Source: Pyronema omphalodes (Eukaryota; Ascomycota; Pezizomycetes; Pezizales; Pyronemataceae). Taken from it: 64,000 bases of DNA. Made by a program: the position numbers and the translations under genes. Location: the NCBI GenBank assembly GCA_024516155.1, contig JAJJXM010000006.1:930001-994000 (forward strand), given 5' to 3'. Shown in pieces: positions 46,804-58,766 of the stretch; position 1 is the first letter of the stretch; the number at the start of each line of letters is the position of its first letter. The notes under the pieces are model-generated. The model was not told where the DNA came from. It ran no database searches and was given only the letters and a program-made list of their open reading frames with translations.

Positions 46804-48075
46804 ACCGAGCTCACATATATCCCAGTCAAGATTCGCACTGAAAAGACGCATTTCAACTTACCTGCTGCTTTTTCAATTCCTTCGATTTTTTGAGCAATTC
46901 TCGATGGGCGGAGCATTTTTTGATTCTATCCGAGTACGCCAGAGTGTGTCGATGCACTTCACCGAGCAATCCCGGAACACCATAGGAGTCCAAGCTCAGA
47001 TCTGTCAAGGATGCAGCACCACTACCGCCAGACCCGGCATTGTCAACTTGTGGTTGGCCATTATCGCCCGACGACCCCCACTTGCGAGGTTGTTGTGGGT
47101 GTGACTGTGCGGTGGGAGTTGGCATTTGGGGAGGTGTTGTTGACCATGATGAGGCAGTGGTGGCTATCGAGCCTTCAATAGACGAGCCAGAAGTGGATGG
47201 GCCAGTTGCCATTGACGAGCTTCCTCCTCCTCCCGTGGAAGACGCTGCTTCCATCGACGACTCCACTCTCACTCCCGCTCCCGCTGACACAGCGGCCATT
47301 GACCCAGCTGTAGTCGACAAAGAGCCCGTCGACACTCCCATCGATACGCCCATCGACAGTCCACTGACACCGTCCTCGAGTTGTTGTTGCTTCTTTTGCT
47401 GACGGTGATGCTGTTGCTGGTGATTCTTATCTTGCTGCTTACCCTCGTGTGTCTGCGTTCCATCCCCAAGCTGGTTCTGTCTCTGACTGCCATCACAGGC
47501 TGCCCCTGACGTATTACGCATATGCTCAGCAATCAATAGATCACGGTCAAGCTTCTCGACAATATAGCCACCACCGGGCGTCGCCCTATGCAACACCTCT
47601 CGGCGTACCCGCTCCACGGTATATGTGGTCAGGGATGCTGACTTATCGCCATCACCATGTTGAACCACCACCGCCTCGGTGACCTTGATTTTCATGTCAC
47701 ACAAGTCACGTTCGCGAGCGACTCGTCTTCTCTTTTTCCGATTCGGATTATTGAGGGAAGGTGCGGCCCCAGGCGGCCGTCCCTTCAGCCGACAATCGTA
47801 ATAGTGCGTTTTGATAGGGCCGTTCTTGGAGACTTGGGTGCTGCGATGCGACCATACGTTATCGATATGGGGCCAATATGTATTCCACCTGGAAACAACC
47901 ATTAGCACAACCAACAAATGATCACACACAACAACCACAAGGAAACACGGTAACGGTACTCTTCTTCTGACATGACAAACTTTTCAGTGACGTGGAAAAG
48001 ACGCTCACGCCATACTTGAAGGTCCGGTAGGTCCTCGCCGGCCACGGGGGGATCAGGAGGGGATGGTGTTGCCAT
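46654..48075 (-). CDS. Basic fungal protein of unknown function, predicted nuclear
   Basis: I do not recognise the family. The model has exon 1 at 48075-47936, exon 2 at 47888-46862 and a short last exon at 46683-46654, giving 398 residues. The first intron (47 bp, GCTAATG branch) is well supported. The third exon (GDGEKSQQP) is less certain, because the GTAAGT at 46861 needs an acceptor beyond a 29-base G/C homopolymer. The N-terminal 120 residues look like a conserved domain: VWRERLFHV, WWNTYWPHIDNVWSHRS, THYYDCRLKGRPPG. A basic run with NRKKRRRVARERDLC follows and could be a nuclear localisation signal. Residues from about 180 are Gln/His-rich, then Ser/Gly/Thr-rich low complexity with MGVS repeats, and a charged helical end (HRELLKKSKELKKQQ). 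The pattern suits a DNA- or chromatin-associated factor; this is inference. Confidence 0.75.
46770..46798. repeat. G29 homopolymer in the predicted last intron of the 46.7-kb gene
   Basis: Uninterrupted G29 on the plus strand (C29 in the transcript), close to the length limit of reliable sequencing. It sits between the donor at 46861 and the proposed acceptor at 46684. Confidence 0.85.
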
Positions 48076-48446
48076 TGAAGCTCAAGGGATTTCTGGCTGG
48101 TATAGCCGTTTCGGCGCGTATGATAAAACAGCTGAGGATAGCGAGGACTGTCTCAAGAATGCTTCCCTTTATCTCGCAGGCAGGACGAACTAGGTATAGA
48201 TGGTGGTGTGGCGGCGGTCTCTGGGTTGTTGCGGTACGTTGGGGCGGGGAAATGAACCGACGTTGGCGATCGCGGGTATTCGTCTACACTGCTACTGGCT
48301 GCTATGGGTCATGAGCTGGTGGGATTGGATGGCTGCGGCCTCGACCGGGTTCCAAGATCTGATAGGGAGCTGGCGCAGGATATTTGGGTGGAAAGTGGGT
48401 GTGCACAGTGCTGTGACAAAGCTGAGTGGGACCCCGGGAAAGAACT

Positions 48447-48537
48447 GGCTGATACTTTGGACGGAGCGGCTGATACTGTGGCCCGGACGCCTGATACTGA
48501 TACTGATGACCGGTTGCCTTATACTGATGACCGGACG
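48447..48537. repeat. Imperfect CTGATACTG/GACCGG repeats
   Basis: Irregular array with six copies of (C/T)TGATACT or TATACTGATG interleaved with GGACGGAG, CCCGGACG and GACCGG. It lies about 400 bp upstream of the minus-strand gene start and might be a decayed minisatellite. Confidence 0.55.
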
Positions 48538-51500
48538 AATGCTAGTTTTGCTTTGGAGACGACTCTTGTCGGTCCGATGGGAGTGTCTTCGGGAAACTCC
48601 ACGGAATGGATATTCATGAGTATTATGGCTCTGATTTCCGGCAGACAGCAAAAGGCCGTTGTTATTCTCTAGGAAAGCGTGAATCGTACGGTTATCGCGA
48701 CTGTCGTCCTGCCAGGTATCGTAAGGCCTTAGCCTGCTTCTCCACCCACACTAAAGAGTATGGACTACCCGGACGTTTACTGTCAGCACATTTGTCCATG
48801 GCTTCTCATCTTGGGCTCAGTCTAACTTGCAATCCAAGCAACTTCGTGGCTCCCCAAGAGGCCTTTCGCATTTACTAATTGGCAACATGCATTTGATGAG
48901 AGTGGTGGTAGTACAGAATCCAGTGTGGTGGGGGCATGAGTATGATGGAAGCTGGATCCGTCTCGACTCTCAAAGATTAAACAAACGAGGAGGGACAATA
49001 CCTGACTGTTAGGTGCTGTCGACACTTCATTCGGTGGCCTCATGCGGAGACTGAAGTGGCGGTGGATCTATAACAATTAATTGCTAGGAGTCGACATTTC
49101 ATCAAGCAGCGTCCGAGCACCAATCTATTGGATATTCCAAACGTGTTAATGACAGGGTAGGATGGGGACTATCAGGGGAAGGAAGGTATGAAGGTAGCGT
49201 ACGGTAGGAATTTGGTACTTTCAAGCTCTAAATGGATTAGATTGTCTGCAATGTTTTCAAGAGGCGGTATCGCTGGAATTGCGTGATCTGCAAGTTGGAA
49301 ATGGACCAGAAAGGCAGAATCGTGAGGGCATTAGATGGCACCTTCTGTCAACTGGAAGATAGAACGCCGCCGCCGCCATAATGAAGATCCAAAGTACAGC
49401 GTACAGGTGAAACGTCTGCAGATTCGAATCCCTAGAGAGGATAAAGTTGACTGTAATGCCATCAGGAGGCTGAGATGCTGCAAATGCGTGACCTTTTGGG
49501 AAGGGAATGGCTGAGGGAGCAACATCGAATGTGTGAGATTCCGCAGGCTGCCGAGTGGGAGAGACAAAACGCCGCCGTCATCATGGAAATCCATATCTTC
49601 GGTTGTATAATCTCGGAGAGGCCTACATAGCAGAGACTGTAAGTGTGGATAGATCGGGTTTTAGCATATCGCCACGGCGTATGTATGATGGAGCTCTCCC
49701 CAAATCTCTACACGAGGCAGTGGTAGGCGAGGTAAAGAAGTGGAGATCACGGCAAGCACGCGGGCAGAGCACCATGCAAGCATGAACCTAGCATTTTCTG
49801 CCACATTGCCACCAAACTCGAATTGGATATTCTAGCGACTTCGTTCGAACGTGCGAAGGCGGTAAATCCTGGTGATCCACGGGAAGTTTATCGGCCTCTC
49901 AGGAACCCGGAACTTATTACCGGGAAGGGAAGCGAAAGAAATTGGGGGGGGAAATGCTCAAAACGCCCTGCAAACAGCCCAGATATTCAGCATTCCGTAT
50001 CATATGCGGACGTAATTTTTCAGCCGCCACTCCCGGAAGGTGATAGAAGGCAGGTCAGAGGTATCTCTATGTCCTGCGGAGAGCATCGGGCAGCTTTAGG
50101 GTTCTAGAAATCGTTGGCTGGAATCACCCAAGGAAAACGCCCACTAGCGTAAGTTTAATTGGCCCGCCGAAGTGAAACAAATTACCTAATGGATTTCGCG
50201 GTTCCAATCTGCCGCCTATTTCTCCTTCAACGGCGAGGAGATTCGCCTCGCGAGAATTCAGTGAATATGGTTGCCAACCATAAAACAAGATCCAGAAATG
50301 ACGTCGAGAGGATATTGTAATCGTGCACGGGAGTTTCTGACTACCCAAAACAGAGCGTCGTCGAATTTTGGAAGAAAAAGGGAGGTGGTACGACATTTCA
50401 ACGAATCAACGAGCAGAGGCGTGCGCAAAGCCGTCTCCAAACATCTGTTACGGTGGTTGTTCCAGAGGGAGAGTATCCTCTGATCGGCCAGGATTATTGC
50501 GTCAGGAACCGTCAAAGTCATTGCCAGGTCATTGTTTGTTAATTGCTTATTGTTCGTACACTTTTTGTTTCACATCTCATTGTTCAAACCTTGACAAACA
50601 ACTTATCTATATCCCGGTGACGCGGCCATGTTTTATGTTTGTATAGACCCAAACTTCAACATGACTGTGCTAATCGTAAAACACTCCATATATAGTAAGT
50701 CATCAAATCACGTAAATACAATATCATGGACCAATACATCTTCGCACTTCTACATATCTCATAAATCTTTAACATGAATATTTTGTTATCAACATTATCC
50801 TCTTTCCATATTGGGTATACAAACTTGCTGTACAGTATTTGTGATTACCAGCCTATCATATTTTATAGAACCCAGAGAAAAATACTCGTGTGGCAATTAC
50901 ATGTTATAGCCCGCCATCTCTGGCTCCCGGAAAGATCATTTGGTGTCACTCGGGTGACCAGACTGAGCGTCGAAAGCCATATTACGGCTTTTGGCTCGAA
51001 ACTCCGCGGAACGACGTGATGTGGCGCGGCCACCGCGCAAAATATTCCAACCATATTTTGTTCACCGCCGACATACGCTGCAACCGCCACCGCCACAGGC
51101 GGTGATCGGACCCGAGATGTCGTTCCGGGAGAGCTTAATGGCGGTACATTGTACTGGGATTCCGACAATCAATACCAACGGCTCGGATTCACTATATCCG
51201 GTAATTCCGGAGCCTCGCTTAGAACAAGAAAAAAAAAACGTGGGCCAGATTCTTGAAGCATGGCAAATCTGACATCGTGGCATCCACGGCAATGCGCACT
51301 CATTGTTGTATTTCAGCCAAGAGGCTCGCTTGCAAACCTTAGAGATGTTGCAAACATCAATACAATTGGCCAGATGCTACTGCCGATAGAGTTATGTGAC
51401 ACTAGTGGATTTTCACCCTAAGCGCTGTACGTAGACCATGGTGACAGACAGTTAGTGACGGTAGCGTAGCAGGGGTCACCGAGCAGAATAACCCCCCTAC

Positions 51501-52843
51501 GCCGACCTCTTCACCGCCTCCAAACAAAAAAAAAGTTAATTAAAGGACTGAAGGAGAATAAGGGGAACTTAGAGAACAATCCTGCAGTTGAAAAATTTAA
51601 TTTGGAGCCGTGGCTGTGAATCTATGAAGCCTAGAATGTCAACTGTTTTTGGCTGTCGGTGATCGAAATTCATAGCGTCTCTGTGCGGCTCTAAGCCTTA
51701 GCCTTATCTATTGAGGAATGGTTTTAAGACTAGTGAGCTTATCTAACTTCATAAAAACACTCCTCCTGTAACTCTTCTCTATAACTTATATGGCAATGTA
51801 CGCTCATTAGGCATCACTCGATGATTAGTAACTGGGCACCGCAAATTAGACATTTGCCAAGTCTTACCAAGACGCTATTTTCAAAATGTCTCCGAGACTA
51901 TGCTGGGTCTGTATAAAACGTGCACTTAACCTGGGATTGTTTTGCTAATAAACTTATAGACTGACCTCCCGCACCATAGTCGTATTCGTTTCTGATGAAA
52001 TTTCATCAAAACCTCACCGCCGCTCTCGATGCCCGATTAGCAATGGAAACCTGCAACGCCCAGGAAAATATGCGAAGTCAATGATCACAAATTGATCTGT
52101 ATCTTCATCGTTCTAGAGCTCTACATCTCGAATAGAATCCAGACAACACATCTGAGCATTAATTAGTTTCAGTCCATGAATAGCTCAGACAGCAAAACAG
52201 TGCATGATGTCGACAGAGTTTTTACTTCTATGATTTGAGCGCTATGCAGGAGCTTAACGTATAAGTCGAGCGGAATGTTATGTTAACGTTAATCATATAC
52301 AGGGCCATAAGTTACCCCGAATAAAGTAGGAATATGGGACCACATGTCGCCCAGAGAGGTTCAACCAGATGCCTCTTGTAAAATTGACTATGGACAAAAC
52401 ATAACCAAAGGCACTCCTCAGCCTTAATGCACGGCCTTTTGCATGCGTCAAGCTTCACCGGAAACGTTAAGGCGTCGTCAATACATCATAAATTCACTCT
52501 TAACTACATCAAAGTTTCAGGCAATTGATGATTGAATTCCTGCGCCTATAGATCTGCTAGTTCTCCATCAGTTGAAACCCTCGTCCGAAAGGTAAGGTCC
52601 ACATACATCATAGGGTTTAGGGCAGTTGCCCGCCAAGCTAAGCCGCTGTCGATCATTCCTTGTTTTTGCCACCCATCAAAGAGCTTTACCTGGGTGACTC
52701 CCCGTCATGGCGAAAAGGGAGAAAAAACGAGCCACGTCAAGAGTTGAACGTCGCAGCTGTTGAGCTGCATAGACAGAGAGGTCGCAACCGCTTTTAGTTA
52801 GGGTGGGATGAATTCGGTAATAGTAGGTGAGCTCAAATAGTCG

Positions 52844-53006
52844 GGGTTTCGCCAAGTTTTTGGGTATAAAACTTCGCGAAGTTTTACTGAAAAAAATCAC
52901 CAAAGAACCCTTTTTTGAAACTTATCCGGAGGTGCTTGTCGGTTTTTGTGTAAAGTTTCGCTTGTTTCCCTCCTAGAAAGTTTCGCCTAAGGCCCGGCGA
53001 AAACCC
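52844..53006. mobile_element. Candidate MITE-like element with TTTCGC inverted motifs
   Basis: GGGTTTCGCC at 52844-52853 faces GGCGAAAACCC at 52996-53006, an imperfect terminal inverted repeat. Inside are the perfect 18-bp palindrome AAAACTTCGCGAAGTTTT (52868-52885) and direct copies of AAAGTTTCGC at 52953 and 52977. The segment carries no ORF. This layout fits a small non-autonomous DNA element, but I could not find a clear target-site duplication, so the limits are guesses. Confidence 0.35.
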
Positions 53007-53760
53007 GCCAGCCTGAACACACCCAATAGATAGTCATTTTCTCGCGGTTGAATACGATTTATCCAACAAAATAGACCGATGGAGCGTCATCCGTGGTGCT
53101 TAAGGTTCAACTGACGTCAAAGAAGCTCTTCCCAACTACCGCTTCTCGTCATTGCAATATTACACCGAAACAATCTATTAAAGTTCATGATTGCTACAGA
53201 TAAACGTTTATTTTCTCAACACCATGATATATTTCCCACCTTTGTTGATTGAAATTAATGAATAGATAGGTTGAAAGTCCATTTTTAGCGTAGCGGTCAT
53301 GAGGTTGACATATTCCGTGCGCACCGACATCCGTCTCTAGCTCTCTGTCATTGATAACCCCCCATATATCACAGTTTGGCGCCCTTCCCGCCCTTCCCGC
53401 CTACAACGACAACCAAGGAAAATTTTATATACACGAAAATAGAAAGATCTTTAGACGCGAGTAAACTTTCACTGAAAATTCCGACTAGCCAGCCTTCTCT
53501 CGGCCAAAATTCAACCATAGCCGCCCTTGCCATGAGAAATTCAAAAACGCCAAACCAAGCACCACCTCTACGTTTACCGAACTCGGAAAACTATGGCAAA
53601 AAACTCTCGCCTGGAGCGCTTGCTCTCAATTACGTCTCCTGCTACATCCCGGGTGAACTTCTCCCATCCAGGTGCTGGCGGAGGCGACTCTTGCTACTCC
53701 ATCATCGGCCGAGGGGTTGTTATTCCGAAACCCCTCTCATCGCTGCATAATAATCCAAAC

Positions 53761-55114
53761 CTACAACCGAAGTCCAATCCGACCCTCGTCTTCAGCTGGG
53801 TTCAGGACATTCCCTTTACTAGTGGTTCTAGCCGATTGTGCACGCTGAAAACTTGGATACGCAACCATCACTTTCTCCTTCTTAGCGCTCGAGGTTTTTG
53901 GAGACCCTCCAGATGATACCTCAGAAATCGCACTCAATACACTTGTTCGTCCAACAGACTTCGATGCTTTACTAGTGCTTCTACGAAATGTTGGCTTTGG
54001 TGAAGCCGGGATTGCGGGTACACGACGAGTTGCTGCAGGTGCAGGATAGATGGATAACGCGTCTTGGCCCCCTTCATCTACTGGAGCCACGACAAAGTAT
54101 TGGTCCTTGAAGGGGTCTTCATTATCTATTGGAGCTGGGGGTGTTGATGGGATCAGTTTGTTTTTAGGTATGGATGGGCGTCGGGCTGCTAGAATTGGTG
54201 GTGGTGGCTCGTTCTGTAGAAAGTCGTTCATGAAGGCGGGCAGTTTCTCGTGACGAACATCAAGTGGGGCACCAATTTGTGGATTGTTGGCGTCGGATGT
54301 GTCCATAAAGGTGTCGATGGAAAGACGGGCCATTGACTTTTGACGGCGACGACGTATGAAGAAGAACAGACCTGCACCTAGAAGGAAGAGGGTGATAGTA
54401 GGAACGGTAATAGAGACTGCAAGAGTCGAAGGGGAGGTTCCGCGCGCTGTAGTCTGGGCATCGGATGTGGCAATTTGTGGGTTCATTGAAGAGGACGAGG
54501 TCCCGCTGGGAGAAGAAGAAGAGGTGCTGCCATGGTTCGAACGATGAGTTGATGATTCGTTTGGTACCTGAGGAGCTGCGGTGGCGTCGTGATTCGAAGT
54601 GTGAGTCGATGAAAAGAATGATGGGAGAACGGTAGTTTTTGTAGTCTGGGTTTCTGACGCATCGGATGTCTGTACTGGTACAGCGAGTTCTCTCGTTTGT
54701 GTGGCAAATGTAGGGATGGGCGTAGTAACCGGTGGCAGAACTGGATTATTTTAACCTCATTAGCATTAAAGGATTTGCAAACTGGAATTGATAAGGCTTA
54801 CCCGGTAAATCGCCTATGCCAAGTTCGTCTTTCCTCGATAGACACTCGCTCCATACATCCGTAAAGGCATTGTATTCACCCTTAGGATTGCACTCTCTGA
54901 TTGTACATGTCCTCGAGGTCTCCGGCGCCGTTACAAGCAGTCGACATACACACCCGGGCCCCAAGTCCTGACATGTTGGGAGAAAGCATCTTTGCATACA
55001 GCCACCCGATCGTACCAAGGATTTCAATATAGCTACCTGAGCTACGTCGGCCGAAACAAGTAACTGGTGTTGTAACAAGATAAATAGCACCAAAGTAGTG
55101 GTAAATCCAAACAT
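53761..55114 (-). CDS. CFEM-domain protein with one membrane span
   Basis: Predicted plasma-membrane protein of 430 residues. Exon 1 is 55114-54802 and exon 2 is 54740-53761, with a 61-bp intron (GTAAGC, GCTAATG branch, CAG). A signal peptide (about 1-22) precedes a CFEM domain with all eight cysteines (39, 43, 48, 54, 56, 69, 74, 90). A Ser/Thr-rich, probably O-glycosylated stalk (about 105-207) leads to one membrane helix at about 211-233 (VPTITLFLLGAGLFFF), followed by RRRRQK. The intracellular tail of about 195 residues is Pro/Ser-rich and basic. CFEM proteins bind haem or act as receptors at the fungal surface. The RRRR stop-transfer and long tail suggest a receptor-like type I protein rather than a GPI-anchored one. 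The Asp usual before the C-x-C pair is displaced (CQDLGPGCVC), so haem binding is uncertain. Confidence 0.9.
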
Positions 55115-58100
55115 ATTTGATGCTCAGGCTTGGTAAATAGAAACAAGTAGGAATCGAAAGTTAGCCTCGCAGAGGTGTTTGTAGACAGGCCGTTAAAATC
55201 GGAGAAGGATGGTGATTAAGTTAGATAATTCATCGTAACAAGAGAAATGACAAAGATTTGAGGTGATTGAAATTGATACCCGAAACGAAACAAAGCGCAA
55301 AGTCGAGGAAGAATTGGAGAAAGAAGGAGGGTGAGGGGGTGATGTATTTACTATATAGTGCATCATAAGCAAAAGGTCTCTTTATCCTCACATACACAGG
55401 CCCCTGGCATCCATGAGACGTTTAGAAGTGAAGCGAGGAACCTTGCGTTGACGCTGAAAATGATGAATTAAGCAGGATTTGTAACCCTGATACAATGTAG
55501 AGCACACGACAATTGTTTTCGAGACCAATTTGCTAAATAATAGAAAATGACGATAGCGCTTTGAAGTGCAAGTCTTTGCTTGACGCCGAAGATTATTGGT
55601 GGGTATGTTTATCTCTCAACAACTTTATCGCGAAATCCTTCGCATTTCCAACAGCAACTTCTTTGCTTCTAATATCCAAAACACGGTTTTCACACGCTGG
55701 TGGTTTGATAGCCGGGGTCTTGGGGTGAGCTTGGGGGCGACATTCAGCACTTTAACCCTTTTGAGCATCTATGCATGTTTTACAGTTGATGTTCTTCGAG
55801 CGCAGGGGTAGGGATTGACAGTTTTGAGCATCATCGCCCATGCAACGACATGCATTCCATGGGGGCATCCAATATATATATGAAAACTCTACAGTCGGTT
55901 ACAGGAGATTGAGCCCTAAAGATGTTTATAGATTTTGCTATGTGAATAGCCCGGCATCGTCTCCCGCGCTTCTCGGGTGCCCTTGCTGTGGTTGAATTGG
56001 CCAAGCACATCGTTTCACCAATCCTGCCCGCGAAACACATGCAGAAATGTGCACCCCGGGCCGGCGCATATGCACATCACTTCCTATCTATCGCAGGCTA
56101 GTAGTTTTACCCCGGACCAGGATTTCGGAATACGGCTCGCCCAGCTTTTGGTTTGAAAATGTGTCCCGAGATCTGATGTACAACCGCATCATGATTCAAG
56201 TTAGAACCTGGTAATTGACTTCATAATTGCTTCTCTTCTGTCCTACAGCCGGTTGACTTCTTGTTGAAAAGATCACCCTTGGGGAAATTACGAGACCTCA
56301 TGATGCATATTGTGTCATGACCCAGCAATCGAAAATACGAGAGACGAAAGATCGATGGTACCTGCAAGCGTACTCCTGAATATAGCCTTGGCAAGACATT
56401 GAGTCGACCGTTATTGCAAGAACCTATCGATAGATGGTATGGAGTAGAAAATGATCTACGGATGTGCATTTTTATTCGCGAGAGGTACTGAAACCGGGGG
56501 ACAGCGCTAGGTCTGAAGTATTGGTCCGTTGCCTTCCTCATCCGTGTTCTAGGAGTGAATTCGAGACCGACTACAGTTTTTACTCCTGAGATTGTGACAC
56601 AACCCCAAGAATATTCCCTACCTCAACCGAGAAAACGTGGAATAAGGTATGATTCCCAAGATCAGATGCTTTTGCTTTACGTAGGGCAGAAATATCGTTC
56701 CCGAAACACTTTCTGTCACTCGAAACAGTGCTACTCGAGTGATTACGGAAGAATGGATTGGATAGCTGTGTTTTTTGACGAATCTACCCATAGAAATGGT
56801 TGAGACTGATGTGTAAATCATCTGTTTTAGAGTGATGTATATCAAATATAATGCTGCATATGAGAAAGGCGATGTGCGTGATAGACATCCCGCTGTTGCA
56901 CTGCTTATGCGCATTGTTTCGCCTTGAAGCAGTTTTGTGCAAAAGCCATGTAGTAACCCGGAAGGCATATTGGTAGGTACCACTCCGAAGTGCATAATGT
57001 ACTTGGCTGTAAAGTTAGTACACGCTCTTTCAGACATTAACTTCCGTCCGGTCGCTTTCTACTGCTGCAACCTCAAACATTATGCAGCACTTGGCGCTCC
57101 ACCTTCATCTCCGCAAACCATTCAATGCGGTATCTTGGCAAGCATGCCTTCTCTTTATGAGACCACTAAGAAGCTCGTATGAAATTATCTTTTCTTGGAA
57201 AACATGATGAGTTATAACAATTCCTTTGGTGACCAAAGATATGACCATATCATGTATTCGTTATGAAAAGAGAATTCTGTATACCCACTACTAAGACTTT
57301 ATGGAAAATTACTCTGAACCACCAGGTTTGAAGAGCCGGGGCAATCATTGAAAGCTAACAGATTCTGGCAATATTGGCAGCTGCAGACGAGGATTGAGCG
57401 GTAAACCCGGGTGATGTCAATTTCATTATGTCAGCAGAGGTCGTTTTAAGGTTTTGTTGCTTACGCTAGGCCGTTTACTCGGGAATTGAGTTAAAATTTA
57501 GACGGTCAGTACAGTTCACTCGAAGTTATGCTAAAAATACACTAACTGATTATTAGCACGTAAAAGGCAGTATCTATTTACAGCACTTGCAGGTATAGCG
57601 GGTGCATGGTTTCGAAAACTTTAAATGAATGATGTCAGACGTTAATCTAAAACTAGAGCGACAAGGCATCTCGGATACCCTTTCCTACGAACTTATCACA
57701 CATTTGTTTTCATCCTCAATTGAAAAATATTCTACGTGACACCGATTCTTCGGAAAAACAGAAAGATATTCTTGACGGCTTCTTTGAATGTAGTGCCAAA
57801 ATTAGCTATAATTTGGGGCAACGACTATTTATGAACTTTTGGCTGATTTCTCATGTCATAGTTCCTTGGAAAGATAGAGATCTCTTGTGACCCTGAAATT
57901 GTGGTTTAATATTAGATACAAAATGCCTTCGGTAAGCCTTGGCTTATTTTCTCCAAGGTTTACAAAAATACAACTAATTGTACTCATCGCTTGTGTGCAC
58001 AATTGTTGTCGTTTCAATGCAACAGGTTGATTCACGAAAAATCACTCATTCTGCATTGCTTAACGGTGACTATGAATATTTTACATCTATATGTTTTCCC

Positions 58101-58766
58101 AACATTCGTCATTTAACACAATCATGCCCACCATTTTCAGGGCAACATTAGACATGTATTCAGAGCTACACGTGGATTATTTCATTTAAAAAGGATTGTA
58201 TAACGGTTGTGGTTTAGATGACAACAAAATCCTCGTTGAACTTTTCGCCTACCCCTGCACTCGGTACACTATGCGTGATATTTGATGATCCGAAAATCTC
58301 ACCAGCGAACTCTTCTGCCGTGTGGGGTATTTCGCACTGAATAACGCCGAGTCAACAGGGGGGTTTTACCCCGCTGAACCCTAAATTAATACCAGTTGAT
58401 AGTCTATCCTTTCCAGATGTAGATATCCGTGATCTTCCCGACGTCCATCACTTCGCTTGAGCGGTGCATGCCCATCACGATTTCAGGCTATTATCCACGT
58501 TTAAACTTTTGATGGACGATCAATTCCCTTATATAGTTTTATCGCCGGAGATTTCACTTGTAATAGTTGCATATACAACGTTTTAATACTCGGGAGTGAG
58601 GACCGAGATTTGATTTCCATGATATGCCCCCCGTCATAGTAACTAGGTAGAGGACCTGCTTCACCGGGGAAGAGAGATTTTAATATATAATGCTCAATTA
58701 CTTTGCGTAATTGTCGAATTTCTGTATTCAGGTTTTTCGGATTAGCTTAGCAATCTTATCTGCATT
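55115..58766. other. Intergenic
   Basis: 3.7 kb between divergently transcribed CFEM and GH127 genes, containing both promoters. Open frames of up to 139 codons (56618-57037, minus) are AT-rich and unlike known proteins. No RNA gene or clear repeat seen. Confidence 0.45.

Larger units (their letters stand above)
48076..53760. other. Intergenic, no supported gene; repeats and palindromes
   Basis: 5.7 kb. The first 600 bp are probably the promoter of the minus-strand gene and hold CTGATACTG-type repeats (48447-48537). At 49340-49440 and 49538-49625 are two diverged copies of a segment containing AACGCCGCCG.CAT.ATG.A.ATCCA. A TTTCGC-rich palindromic block lies at 52844-53006. The many 60-120 codon frames are not convincing genes. 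Confidence 0.4.

Noticed and set aside
46853..47938. 361-codon minus-strand ORF taken as a complete gene
   Set aside because: Its first 17 codons are intron sequence and it ends just past a GTAAGT donor. The better model starts at 48075 and splices at both ends.
53376..53916. Two overlapping plus-strand ORFs (125 and 107 codons) at the 3' end of the CFEM gene
   Set aside because: The second runs antisense into CFEM coding sequence. Neither has a recognisable domain; they could be a tiny gene, but support is too thin.
53761..54486. 241-codon minus-strand ORF as a stand-alone gene
   Set aside because: It is the second half of the CFEM gene. The same frame extends upstream to the acceptor at 54741 and joins the signal-peptide exon.
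56618..57037. 139-codon minus-strand ORF
   Set aside because: It lies between divergent genes, with no conserved-looking motif, and an 82-codon ORF overlaps it on the other strand.
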